Shown: piece after piece, positions 42,848-51,149 of the stretch
How positions within the stretch are numbered: position 1 is the first letter of the stretch
How the letters are laid out: each line of letters begins with the position of its first letter
Made by a program: the position numbers and the translations under genes
Notes under the pieces: generated by a model
What the model was told of the DNA's origin: nothing
The model's input: only the letters and a program-made list of their open reading frames with translations
Database searches by the model: none
NCBI GenBank assembly: GCA_016716525.1
Contig: JADJWE010000001.1
Location: 1,488,001 to 1,552,000, forward strand
Length of the DNA stretch: 64,000 nt
From: Candidatus Flexicrinis affinis
GTDB taxonomy: Bacteria; Chloroflexota; Anaerolineae; Aggregatilineales; Phototrophicaceae
Direction: 5' to 3'

Positions 42848-44007
42848 ATCAAATCGCGCAGGACGACGTTGCTCAGAAAGCGCCCGCGTTCGGTTAGTAC
42901 TACGCGGGTTTCGTTGACGTGCAGCAGTCCCGCGCTCACATGCTTGGTGATCACGTCGCCGTGGAGGTCGAGCAGCGAGACACCGAATCTCGCCGCGAAC
43001 GTGTCCAGAGAAATGCCTTCCCGCGTCAGCCGAAGGCCCATCATCAACGTGTCGGCGATTTCATCTTGTTGGTCGACTGCCGTCGATTCGGTAATGGCGG
43101 GTGTCAGCGGGAATTGAGCAGTAACAGTCTCTTGGAGCAGCCGAACGTACCGCTGGGGCGAGAGTTCGGTCGCGTAGCGCAAACCTCCGGCGTAGCCATG
43201 CGCGCCGGGGCCGACACCGATATACGGGAGATTGCGCCAGTACTGAAGGTTGTGACGGCACTCATACCCCGGCCTGCACCAATTCGAGATCTCGTACTGC
43301 TGATAACCGGCGTGGTCCAGCATCTCAGTCGCCAGATCGTACATGTCGGCCGCGAGGTCGTCGTCAGGGCGCGGAACCGAACCGGTGTCGACCCAGTCTT
43401 TGAGCGGCGTTCCGTCTTCAAGCCCGAGCGCATACAGCGAGACGTGCTCAGGCGCGAAACGCAGCGTTTCGTCCAGTGTATGTCGCCACGAATCAAGCGT
43501 TTGGTACGGGGATCCGTAGATTAAGTCGAGATTGACGTTATCGAAGCCGGCCTGCCTGATCAATGGCCAGATGCGTGTCACGACCGTATGATCGTGCCGG
43601 CGTGCAAACAGCCGCAGTTCGCGCTCATTGGCCGACTGCATCCCGATGCTGAGCCGGTTGTATCCCTCGCGTCGCAAACCGACAAGGTACGGCAGATCGA
43701 GGTCGTTCGGGTTGGTCTCGATCGAAATCTCCGCATCGCCTGCGAGATCAAACCAAGTGCGAATTGTGTTGAGTAGTCGTGCATGCTGATCGATCGAAAG
43801 GAGGCTCGGTGTTCCACCGCCGAAGAACACGGTCGCAAGCGGCGTCATGGGTTGTGCCGAGGCAACCATTTCAAGCTCGCGCACGAGCGCATCGACGAAC
43901 GCCGGAATCAGCGATTCGAGATGCGTATATGTATTAAACGCGCAATACGTACATTTCGTGGTACAAAAGGGAATGTGGACGTACAGCGCGTGGGGAGCAG
44001 GAGTCAT
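42844..44007 (-). CDS. hemW: HemW-like radical SAM protein
   Basis: 387 residues. The N-terminus Y-V-H-I-P-F-C-T-T-K-C-T-Y-C-A-F holds the three cluster Cys (C-x3-C-x2-C). G-G-G-T-P-S-L-L and E-T-N-P-N-D-L-D follow, then the HemN_C domain from about 290. The fourth Cys of true coproporphyrinogen dehydrogenase HemN is replaced by Phe, which points to the heme-chaperone HemW. It is expected to deliver heme to respiratory enzymes. Divergent from the Ser/Thr kinase operon, separated by 128 bases. Confidence 0.92.
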   Translation of the reverse strand: MTPAPHALYVHIPFCTTKCTYCAFNTYTHLESLIPAFVDALVRELEMVASAQPMTPLATVFFGGGTPSLLSIDQHARLLNTIRTWFDLAGDAEISIETNPNDLDLPYLVGLRREGYNRLSIGMQSANERELRLFARRHDHTVVTRIWPLIRQAGFDNVNLDLIYGSPYQTLDSWRHTLDETLRFAPEHVSLYALGLEDGTPLKDWVDTGSVPRPDDDLAADMYDLATEMLDHAGYQQYEISNWCRPGYECRHNLQYWRNLPYIGVGPGAHGYAGGLRYATELSPQRYVRLLQETVTAQFPLTPAITESTAVDQQDEIADTLMMGLRLTREGISLDTFAARFGVSLLDLHGDVITKHVSAGLLHVNETRVVLTERGRFLSNVVLRDLI

Positions 44008-44032
44008 CGGTTTGAGGGATCGCTTACCTGAT

Positions 44033-44061
44033 TTGCAGGATTGTTCTGCAGGTCCTATACT
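44033..44061 (+). promoter_or_regulatory. Promoter of the Ser/Thr kinase module
   Basis: TTGCAG (44033-44038), 17-base spacer, TATACT (44056-44061). A leader of about 68 bases separates it from the kinase start codon. Confidence 0.6.
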
Positions 44062-44135
44062 TTTGCAAGGCGCACTGAGACTAGAAGTTGCGCTGCATTC
44101 TGAGCAGCAGATAAGTTGGTGGGAAGACAGTACCT

Positions 44136-46097
44136 ATGTCTGATACCCGGAAATTCGATGTGCGCCCTGCCGATGCGCCGAGCGGAGATGGTTTACAAGT
44201 CGACTCTCTGCTGATGGAGCGTTACCGCATCGTTGGTGTGATCGGCGGCGGCGGTTTCGGCACTGTGTTTCAAGCGCGCGATACACATTTCCCCGACGCA
44301 AAGCGGCTCGTTGCCATCAAGGAAATGATCACACATCAAGGCGGGGATGCTGTCCAGCTCACGTCGATGATGAAGACGTTCCAGAAGGAAGCGAACCTAC
44401 TTGCCGCGCTCAGTCACCCCGCGATCCCCAAGATTTTCGATTTCTTCGCAACCGAGTCGCGTGCGTACCTCGTGATGGAGTACATCAACGGCAGCGACCT
44501 CGACGCGCTGCTGGTGCGCACTCGGTCGCTTCCCATCGAGAAGGTGGTCGATTGGGGAATCGAGCTTTGCGACGTGCTGGATTACCTGCACAACAATAAG
44601 CCGCAGCCCATTGTGTTCCGCGACCTCAAGCCGGCGAACATCATGATCGACAGCCTTGGCCGTGTACGGCTCGTCGACTTCGGCATCGCCAAGATCTTCG
44701 AGGGCGACAAAAAGCACACGATGATCGGTACCGAAGGCTACTCCGCGCCGGAGCAGTACCGCGGCGAGGTCACGCCAATATCGGACATCTACGGCCTCGG
44801 TGCTACGCTCCACCATGTCATCACGCGCAAGGACCCGCGCGTCGAGCCGCCATTCAGCTTTCACGAGCGACCTATTCCGTCGTACAACCCTAACGTACCG
44901 CCCGCACTTGTTACGGCGGTCGAGAAGTCGCTCTCGCAGAAGCCTGAGGAACGCTTCCAGACGGCGGCCGAGTTCAAGGCGGTGCTCGAACAGGTTCGCG
45001 GCGTACGCACCGGTCGCATTTCGCGCGCAGGGACCAACGGCTTGGCAGTGGCGGCCGGTGACGCGCCGAGCGAAACGAGCGGCGGCTCGAAGACCGATTT
45101 CTTCGGCGACGGCGATCGTTCCGAACTGGAAGTGCGCTGGAAGTTCAAGACCGAGGATGAAATCCGCGCCAGCCCGACGATCTTCCGGACCACAGTCTTT
45201 GCCGGGTCGTATGACACGAACCTGTGGGCGATCAACGCGGAGGACGGTTCGCTGCTTTGGAAGTTTCCGACCGGCGGCGGCATCGCCTCGTCTCCGAGCG
45301 TCGACCCTTCGAACAAGATGGTCTACTTCGGGTCCGAGGACCACATGTTCTATGCGCTCGACATTCAGACCGGCCGCGTCGTGTGGACGTATCAGACAAA
45401 GGATCGTATCCGGGGCGCGCCGCGTATCGCGCATAATCATGTGTTCTTTGGTGGTGACGACGGTCGCATGTACGCCTTGGCCGCTAACACCGGCCGCTTC
45501 CTCTGGAACTACGAGGCGGGCGCGCCGATTCGCTCACGACCATTTGTGACTAGTGACATCATCATCTTCGGTGCCGACGACGGATCCATATATGGCCTTG
45601 AGCTGTCCGGCAAGCGCAAATGGGTGTACCGCGCGAAGCGCAGTATTATCTCGTCGCCGGCGGTCGATCAGAAGAACGGGATTTGCTACATCGGCTCGTT
45701 CGACGGCTACCTTTACGCACTTGATGCAAACAGCGGCTTTACACTGTGGCGGTTCAGAACCAATGGCCCGGTCGTGTCCTCCCCTGCCCTAACGGCTGAT
45801 ACGGTGTACTTCGGATCTGCCGACGGCATCATGTATGCCGTAAACGTTGACTCGGGCAAGGAGCGTTGGCAGTATACGTGCGGCAAGCCGATCGTCGGAA
45901 GCCCAACCGTCGCCGGCAACATGGTGTATTTTGGCGGCACGGACAATGCGTTCTACTGCTTGGATGTCAAGACCGGACGCATGCTCTGGAAGTATCCGAC
46001 CCACGGACAGATCACGTCGACACCGGTGCTCGGTGAGAATCTGATCGTCTTCGGGTCGATGGACAACACGATTTATGCGCTGCCAACCGTTGGCTAG
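44136..46097 (+). CDS. Soluble Ser/Thr protein kinase with 8-repeat PQQ-like propeller
   Basis: 653 residues. The kinase domain (about 30-290) has G-G-G-G-F-G, ATP Lys K62, helix-C E85, F-R-D-L-K-P-A-N with catalytic D163, D-F-G at 181-183 and A-P-E-Q in the activation segment. F replaces the His of H-R-D. A short Gly/Ser linker without any membrane helix leads to eight PQQ/WD-like repeats (about 325-650), each W-x-Y or W-x-F, then S-P-x-V, then V-Y-F-G-S and Y-A-L-D. PknB-type kinases normally have a membrane span before such a sensor; here both halves are cytoplasmic. First of a module with PP2C, vWA and FHA genes. Confidence 0.9.
   Translation: MSDTRKFDVRPADAPSGDGLQVDSLLMERYRIVGVIGGGGFGTVFQARDTHFPDAKRLVAIKEMITHQGGDAVQLTSMMKTFQKEANLLAALSHPAIPKIFDFFATESRAYLVMEYINGSDLDALLVRTRSLPIEKVVDWGIELCDVLDYLHNNKPQPIVFRDLKPANIMIDSLGRVRLVDFGIAKIFEGDKKHTMIGTEGYSAPEQYRGEVTPISDIYGLGATLHHVITRKDPRVEPPFSFHERPIPSYNPNVPPALVTAVEKSLSQKPEERFQTAAEFKAVLEQVRGVRTGRISRAGTNGLAVAAGDAPSETSGGSKTDFFGDGDRSELEVRWKFKTEDEIRASPTIFRTTVFAGSYDTNLWAINAEDGSLLWKFPTGGGIASSPSVDPSNKMVYFGSEDHMFYALDIQTGRVVWTYQTKDRIRGAPRIAHNHVFFGGDDGRMYALAANTGRFLWNYEAGAPIRSRPFVTSDIIIFGADDGSIYGLELSGKRKWVYRAKRSIISSPAVDQKNGICYIGSFDGYLYALDANSGFTLWRFRTNGPVVSSPALTADTVYFGSADGIMYAVNVDSGKERWQYTCGKPIVGSPTVAGNMVYFGGTDNAFYCLDVKTGRMLWKYPTHGQITSTPVLGENLIVFGSMDNTIYALPTVG
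45780..45790 (-). repeat. Polar 11-mer copy 4
   Basis: Exact TCCCCTGCCCT on the + strand within the kinase propeller, reading Ser-Pro-Ala-Leu. Confidence 0.6.
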
Positions 46098-46180
46098 GCT
46101 GTCGGCGCGTCTGCCGGTTTTGGTGAGAGATCGTGCAACTGCGCAAACTGCTGTATCGTCTTGGTTCAGTTAGGCTCCGA

Positions 46181-47095
46181 ATGTCTGATATCCCGACCAC
46201 TCCGCTTCCACAGGTTGACCCTCAGCAGGACATCAATACTGCGCCCATGCGGTCGGTTGACGATCGCCGCGCGATTATTGAGGAGGGTACGCAGGAACTG
46301 AGCAAGGCAGCGATGGTTTCTGCTGCAAACTCGCACCTGACTTTCGGCCAGACGACCGACGTTGGGATGATCCGCACCAACAACGAAGACAGTTCGTATG
46401 CGTTCGTGTCGATCAGTCGTACGGCAGATGCGATCCCCGAGTTTGGAATCTTCGTCGTCGCTGACGGCATGGGTGGGCACGTCGATGGAGAGTTCGCGTC
46501 GGCGGCTGCCGTCCGGATTGCTGCGGCTGAACTGATGAAATCGGTTTACCTGCCGTTCCTGACAATGGCTGATGCAACCAGTCGCATGCCGATTAGCGAG
46601 GCATTGGAGAGCGCCTTCGAGGCTGCACACAAGCATATCTCCGATGAGCTGCCGGCCGGCGGCACGACCATGACCGCACTCGTCGTCATGGGCAATCTCG
46701 CACATCTCGCCCATGTCGGCGACAGTCGCTGCTATCTGGTCACGGACGGCAAGATTGACCAGATTTCACGCGATCATTCGTACGTGGCCCGCCTCATCGA
46801 AATGAACGAACTTGCTCCGGAAGAAGCCGAAAATCACCCGCAGAAGAGCGTGCTCTATCGCGCGCTCGGCCTCAGTGAAGAGCTCGATGTCGATACGATG
46901 ACCCGTCGGCTGCCACCGGGTGCAATGTTGTTCTTGTGCAGCGATGGATTGTCAGGGTTGGTGCACGAAAGCGAAATCCTGTCTTACTTGCAGAAGTTCC
47001 CGCCGCAGCAGGCGTGCGATCACCTCGTGACGCTGGCGAACGCACGAGGAGGAAACGACAACATCACGGCCGTTGCCGTGAAGTTGCCGGGGTGA
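46181..47095 (+). CDS. PP2C-family Ser/Thr phosphatase
   Basis: 304 residues from the ATG at 46181; a GTG at 46133 would add 16 basic residues and cannot be excluded. Metal-binding motifs are complete: R-T-N-N-E-D-S, V-V-A-D-G-M-G-G-H, H-V-G-D-S-R-C-Y, C-S-D-G-L-S-G-L and G-G-N-D-N-I-T. About 65 residues of Pro/Gln-rich sequence precede the domain. Cytoplasmic; expected to remove phosphate from substrates of the kinase encoded 83 bases upstream. The pairing is the classic kinase/phosphatase arrangement. Confidence 0.93.
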   Translation: MSDIPTTPLPQVDPQQDINTAPMRSVDDRRAIIEEGTQELSKAAMVSAANSHLTFGQTTDVGMIRTNNEDSSYAFVSISRTADAIPEFGIFVVADGMGGHVDGEFASAAAVRIAAAELMKSVYLPFLTMADATSRMPISEALESAFEAAHKHISDELPAGGTTMTALVVMGNLAHLAHVGDSRCYLVTDGKIDQISRDHSYVARLIEMNELAPEEAENHPQKSVLYRALGLSEELDVDTMTRRLPPGAMLFLCSDGLSGLVHESEILSYLQKFPPQQACDHLVTLANARGGNDNITAVAVKLPG

Positions 47096-47123
47096 GCGAA
47101 GCGTCAACACGGGGAATAAGGCT

Positions 47124-48614
47124 ATGGATTCGGGTGAACAGCAGTTTGATCCCTATGCGGCGCTTGGCATTCCGCAAGACGCGTCTCAAGACCTCATGGA
47201 GCTTGCGCTAGAACACATCGAGCGGCGCTACAAAGCGCAGGAGCGCGGCAAGCGCGGTGTGGTGACCGCAGCTCACGTCAAGAACGCCCGACGTGCCTAC
47301 GAACTCCTCACCAATCCCAACATGCTCTTCACTGCGATGAAGCAGACCCGGGCGATCGACAGTCGGTACTACTTCAACATGAAGGTCACCACGAGTCGTA
47401 CGCAGCTTCCGGTCATCGACGAACCGCAGATCCTTTACATCCGCGTCGATTTTGCCCCCGGTGAAGTGACGGCGAATACTGCTGAACGCGGTACCAGTAA
47501 CCTGAACCTAACGCTGGTGCTGGATCGCAGTAACTCGATGCATGGCGCGCGCATGGATCGTGTCAAGGCGGCCGCCTCGCAGATCATCGACAACTTGACG
47601 AGCGACGATGTCATCTCGGTCGTTGCGTTCAGCGACCGGGCATCGGTGCTTGTGCCGGCGACGAAAGTCCGCGACAAGCCGGCACTTAAAGCGCAGGTCG
47701 CCATGATGGCGGCGTACGGCGGAACCGAGATCTACCACGGTCTGAGCGAAGGCATTCGGCAGAACCGCGAGTTCCTCGACTCCAAGTACGTCAACCACAT
47801 CATCCTGCTGACTGACGGCAACACGTACGGTGATGAAGAGCAGTGCATTCAGCTTGCGTCGAACGCCAGCGTCGAGGGTATCGGGATCAGCGCGATGGGC
47901 CTCGGCACCGACTGGAACGACGACTTTCTGGATCGACTGGCCTCCAGTACCGGCGGTTCGTCACAGTACATTCGAAACGTCAACGAGGTCGGCAGCTTCA
48001 TCAACAACCATGTCCGTCATCTATCGAGCACGTTTGCCGAGCGCCTCCGTGTGGTCCTTCAGATCGCCGATGGTGTCGAGATCGACAGCGCGTTCAAGAT
48101 CGCTCCCCTACCTCAGCCGGTAGACGTGAACGATGGCGAGATCCTGCTGGGTATTCTGGAAGGACGCCGCTCGACGACGGCCATTGTTCAGCTCAAGTTG
48201 GTGCCGGGGCTGGAGGAAGGCTTGTTCAAAGTTTGTCGCGTTGTGGGAATGGGCGATGTGCTGTTGAACGATCAACCCGCGTACCACGTACTGCACGATG
48301 TCATGACTGAGGTTACGACGTTGCAGTTCGAGGAGGAAACCAACACGGCCATTCTTGATGCGCTCAGCCGGTTGGCGTTGTACCGCATGCAAGAACAAGC
48401 CAACGATGCGATCCGTCGCGGCGAAATTGAAGAAGCGACACGCCGGCTTGAGAAGCTGGCGACGCGTTTGCTTGCGATGGGTCAACAGGCGCTGGCGACG
48501 CATGTGCTTCACGAAGCACACATCGTCAAGACGACGCACATGCTGTCGTCCGAGGGAAAGAAGACCATCAAGTACAATACGCGCATGCTGGTCAATGCGC
48601 AGGAGAGCGAGTGA
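47124..48614 (+). CDS. von Willebrand A-domain protein with J-domain-like N-terminus
   Basis: 496 residues. Residues 8-66 resemble a DnaJ domain (D-P-Y-A-A-L-G-I-P-Q-D-A-S to A-R-R-A-Y-E-L-L-T-N-P), but the H-P-D motif needed to stimulate DnaK is absent. A VWA domain (about 125-305) has an intact MIDAS: D134-R-S136-N-S138, a Thr in G-G-T-E-I-Y and L-L-T-D-G-N-T. A C-terminal beta region and a helical tail follow. VWA proteins bind partners through a metal ion. Its place after the kinase and phosphatase suggests a substrate or assembly factor of that module. No membrane anchor. Confidence 0.85.
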   Translation: MDSGEQQFDPYAALGIPQDASQDLMELALEHIERRYKAQERGKRGVVTAAHVKNARRAYELLTNPNMLFTAMKQTRAIDSRYYFNMKVTTSRTQLPVIDEPQILYIRVDFAPGEVTANTAERGTSNLNLTLVLDRSNSMHGARMDRVKAAASQIIDNLTSDDVISVVAFSDRASVLVPATKVRDKPALKAQVAMMAAYGGTEIYHGLSEGIRQNREFLDSKYVNHIILLTDGNTYGDEEQCIQLASNASVEGIGISAMGLGTDWNDDFLDRLASSTGGSSQYIRNVNEVGSFINNHVRHLSSTFAERLRVVLQIADGVEIDSAFKIAPLPQPVDVNDGEILLGILEGRRSTTAIVQLKLVPGLEEGLFKVCRVVGMGDVLLNDQPAYHVLHDVMTEVTTLQFEEETNTAILDALSRLALYRMQEQANDAIRRGEIEEATRRLEKLATRLLAMGQQALATHVLHEAHIVKTTHMLSSEGKKTIKYNTRMLVNAQESE

Positions 48615-48661
48615 CGCGTTGCCCGCCGGTTGGCAGGGTGTAATCGTGCGCCGCTCACCGC

Positions 48662-48667
48662 TATAAT
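48662..48667 (+). promoter_or_regulatory. -10 element TATAAT before the FHA gene
   Basis: A perfect TATAAT 36 bases before the start; the -35 region is weak. It may allow FHA expression apart from the upstream genes. Confidence 0.35.
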
Positions 48668-48703
48668 CTAGCAGCATGCGCGGAATTCGAGGTAAGGTCA
48701 TCG

Positions 48704-49186
48704 ATGCGCAAGTGCCAAGAATGCGATCATGACAATTTTGTCGGGGCTATGGTCTGCGAGGACTGTGGCTTTCCGTTGATGGCTGGTCAATCGACCGGTC
48801 TTGTAACGCCTGTTCATGGCCTGACGCCCGTTCACACTGCCGGCTTCGACCTGCAGGACGAAATGCGTGTCGTTGTCGAATTCGTCGGCTTTGAGACGCG
48901 GATCGAGCTGAAGCCTAACGCGCGAACGACATTCGGGCGGCAGGATACCAATGGCGCGGCGAATCCGGATGTCGACCTTACGCCGTATGGCGCGTTTGAG
49001 AAGGGTGTTTCGCGCATGCACGCATCAATGCAGCGGCGCGAACACACGTTGACCCTGCTCGATCTGGGAAGCTCGAATGGCACGTTGGTGAACGGCAGAC
49101 GCGTTGCGGCGAATCAACCGAGGTTGATTCAGGATGGCGACGAGATTATGTTCGGGCAGCTTGCTGCACGGGTCTACTTTGTATAG
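48704..49186 (+). CDS. Zinc-ribbon FHA-domain protein
   Basis: 160 residues, with AAGG before the ATG. The N-terminus is a zinc ribbon (M-R-K-C-Q-E-C then C-E-D-C-G, two C-x2-C pairs). The FHA domain (about 62-158) has F-G-R-Q-D, G-V-S-R-M-H-A-S and D-L-G-S-S-N-G-T-L-V-N-G, with the Arg and Ser that bind phosphothreonine. It should recognise proteins phosphorylated by the nearby kinase. The same zinc-ribbon/FHA form is used in several bacterial phospho-signalling systems, as GarA-like or Fha proteins. Confidence 0.92.
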   Translation: MRKCQECDHDNFVGAMVCEDCGFPLMAGQSTGLVTPVHGLTPVHTAGFDLQDEMRVVVEFVGFETRIELKPNARTTFGRQDTNGAANPDVDLTPYGAFEKGVSRMHASMQRREHTLTLLDLGSSNGTLVNGRRVAANQPRLIQDGDEIMFGQLAARVYFV

Positions 49187-49231
49187 TCAGCACGATATGC
49201 TGCGCCGTGGATTGTGGGGGACAGTTCCGAG

Positions 49232-49477
49232 ATGATGAGTATTCTGGTGCATCTAGCGAATACCGAGCCGATCAAGCTCGACGTTGAAGCGCTGCCCAAT
49301 CCAAACGATACAGTTCTCATCGGCCGTAACCCGCGCGACCATGTCGATCGCGAGTTGAATTGGATCGACGAGGGAGTCCGTATGGTGATTTTGCCGTGGT
49401 GGCGAATCAACTACGTCCAGGTGCTGCCGTCGGCTGAGGAACAAGAAGAATTCCCGCTGTTGTTCCGCAACGACTAG
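49232..49477 (+). CDS. Small acidic protein of unknown function
   Basis: 81 residues from the ATG at 49232 (a Met follows directly; a GTG at 49214 is also in frame). The sequence has a beta-rich start (S-I-L-V-H-L-A-N), a central R-N-P-R-D-H-V-D-R-E, then V-I-L-P-W-W-R-I-N-Y-V-Q-V-L and an acidic end. I do not recognise it. It lies 45 bases after the FHA gene and 9 before the response regulator, so it very likely belongs to the same operon. Confidence 0.6.
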   Translation: MMSILVHLANTEPIKLDVEALPNPNDTVLIGRNPRDHVDRELNWIDEGVRMVILPWWRINYVQVLPSAEEQEEFPLLFRND

Positions 49478-49486
49478 GCGACGTCA

Positions 49487-50239
49487 ATGGCACTTCCAAC
49501 GTCCAAACCTGCAGGCAGCCCTCGTGGCAAGCTTATCTTGGTGGTTGATGACGAACCGCATCTCGTCCGCATGGTGCGCATGAACCTTGAGGTTGAGGGA
49601 TTCCGAGTTATCGAAGCGCGCAACGGCTTGCAGGCGCTCGAGCAAATTCGCACCAAGCTGCCGGATCTTGTGCTATTGGATGTGATGATGCCGGAGTTGG
49701 ACGGCTTCGCGACACTCAAGATGCTGCGTGAGTTCTCGTCGCTGCCGGTCATCATGCTAACGGCGAAGGGTGATGAGAACGACCGCGTGCGCGGCCTTGA
49801 ACTTGGCGCCGACGACTATTTGCCCAAGCCCTTCGGCCCGCGCGAGTTATCCGCTCGTATTCGTGCGGTGCTGCGCCGCGCGGAAAGTTCGGCGGTCGCG
49901 CCCGAAGATACAGTGCTTGCGATTGACGACTACCTGCAGGTGGATTTTAACACGCGTTCAGTGATCGTCGGCGGAGAACGCAAGAAGCTGCGCCCGCTCG
50001 AGTTTCGCCTGCTCTACCACCTCATCGAGAACGCGGGGTGGACAGTCACGTATGAGCAGATTCTGGCTAACGTCTGGGGCTACGAGTACCGCGAGGAGAC
50101 CCACTACGTTCGCCTGTACGTGAACTACCTTCGCAAGAGTATCGAGCCGGACCCCGGCAATCCCCGGTACATCTTGACCGAGCGAGGCGTCGGCTATCGA
50201 TTTATGGATTTCAAGCGCGCCGCAGGTCAGCGGAGTTGA
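49487..50239 (+). CDS. OmpR-family response regulator
   Basis: 250 residues. The receiver has D21-D22, acceptor D65 (V-L-L-D-V-M-M-P-E), T92 and K114. The winged-helix domain (about 150-245) shows L-R-P-L-E-F-R-L-L and Y-V-N-Y-L-R-K-S-I-E-P-D, ending G-Y-R-F-M-D-F. About 14 extra residues precede the receiver. No histidine kinase is adjacent, so its input is either a distant kinase or, speculatively, the Ser/Thr module upstream. Its 3' end overlaps convergent menH by 29 bases. Confidence 0.92.
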   Translation: MALPTSKPAGSPRGKLILVVDDEPHLVRMVRMNLEVEGFRVIEARNGLQALEQIRTKLPDLVLLDVMMPELDGFATLKMLREFSSLPVIMLTAKGDENDRVRGLELGADDYLPKPFGPRELSARIRAVLRRAESSAVAPEDTVLAIDDYLQVDFNTRSVIVGGERKKLRPLEFRLLYHLIENAGWTVTYEQILANVWGYEYREETHYVRLYVNYLRKSIEPDPGNPRYILTERGVGYRFMDFKRAAGQRS

Positions 50240-51089
50240 TGAACTCGATCAAGGCAGCGCGCCATGAACTCGGCGCTTCGACGTGAATGGCGTGCCCCGC
50301 GCGGGCGATGCTGACTCGTTGGCAGCTACGAATGTGCAGCGCCATCTCATCGGCGATCGCCTCGAACTTGGCATCCAATTGCCCCGACATGAGCTGAACC
50401 GGCATCTCCAGCCTACCGAGCTTATCCCAGAGCGACGGCTGAGTACCGGTGCCCATGCCTCGCAGCGAAGCGGCTAGGCCAGCGGCTCTCTGCGACAGTC
50501 GAATCGCTCGCTGATGCAGTCGCACCAGCTCGGGCATAGTCTCCGCTTGATGTCGAAACAGTGGTGTCTTTTCCCAGTAGTCGACGAACGACTCGACACC
50601 GTTGTCGGTGATGCGCTGGGCCAGCTCCTCGTCGGAGGCGACACGCGCTGCGCGTTCGACGGGTGACGCCAGCCCGGGCGACGCCGATTCAAGGCTAAGT
50701 GCGGCGACACGGTCGGGGAACGTCAGCGCGGTATAGAGTGCGAGTCGGCCGCCCATCGAGTAGCCGTGAAGGACGATCCGGTCGATGTGAAGGTGATCGA
50801 GAATCTCGATGAGGTCGCCCGCAGCACGGTCGATCGTGTAGCGGGCTGGGTCGTCGCTTGAGCGCGTGCGTCCGTGTCCAAGCAGGTCCGGCGCGAGACC
50901 TGACACGGCTGTGGCAGGGCCTGCTAGCGGTATCGTCCATACATCGGCCGCACCGGTGAAGCCGTGCAGCAGCATGATCGGAACGCGTCCCCTGCCCCAA
51001 CGGAGCACGCGATATGTGGCGTTCTGGATGTCGACACGGACGCTTGCAATCGAAGGTGAGAAATCGATCAAACTTGTGTCAGCTTTCAC
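50211..51089 (-). CDS. menH: SHCHC synthase-like alpha/beta hydrolase
   Basis: 292 residues. Alpha/beta-hydrolase with M-L-L-H-G-F-T-G, nucleophile Ser in H-G-Y-S-M-G-G-R-L-A-L, L-E-S-A-S-P-G-L, F-V-D-Y-W-E-K-T-P-L-F and the catalytic His in A-R-A-G-H-A-I-H. These match MenH, which forms 2-succinyl-6-hydroxy-2,4-cyclohexadiene-1-carboxylate after MenD. The position next to menF-menD-menB supports it. It is transcribed away from tetR, sharing a 60-base gap with the operator-like palindrome. Confidence 0.9.
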   Translation of the reverse strand: MKADTSLIDFSPSIASVRVDIQNATYRVLRWGRGRVPIMLLHGFTGAADVWTIPLAGPATAVSGLAPDLLGHGRTRSSDDPARYTIDRAAGDLIEILDHLHIDRIVLHGYSMGGRLALYTALTFPDRVAALSLESASPGLASPVERAARVASDEELAQRITDNGVESFVDYWEKTPLFRHQAETMPELVRLHQRAIRLSQRAAGLAASLRGMGTGTQPSLWDKLGRLEMPVQLMSGQLDAKFEAIADEMALHIRSCQRVSIARAGHAIHVEAPSSWRAALIEFINSADLRRA

Positions 51090-51113
51090 AAGACGATGAT
51101 AGAATATGAATTA

Positions 51114-51125
51114 GACTGACCAGTC
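51114..51125. promoter_or_regulatory. Operator-like palindrome in the tetR-menH gap
   Basis: GACTG-AC-CAGTC is a perfect inverted repeat of the kind bound by TetR-family dimers. It follows a possible -10 (TAGAAT, 51100-51105) and precedes the tetR ribosome site (AGGAG). Autoregulation, and control of the men genes, would fit. Confidence 0.55.
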
Positions 51126-51149
51126 GGTTTGTCACTAAGGAGCACCGCT

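Noticed and set aside
44397..45440. 347-codon minus-strand ORF opposite the Ser/Thr kinase
   Set aside because: The + strand protein has clear catalytic motifs; the antisense product has none.
44136..50239. Type VI secretion cluster
   Set aside because: Kinase, PP2C and FHA genes are present but no tss genes or effectors are.
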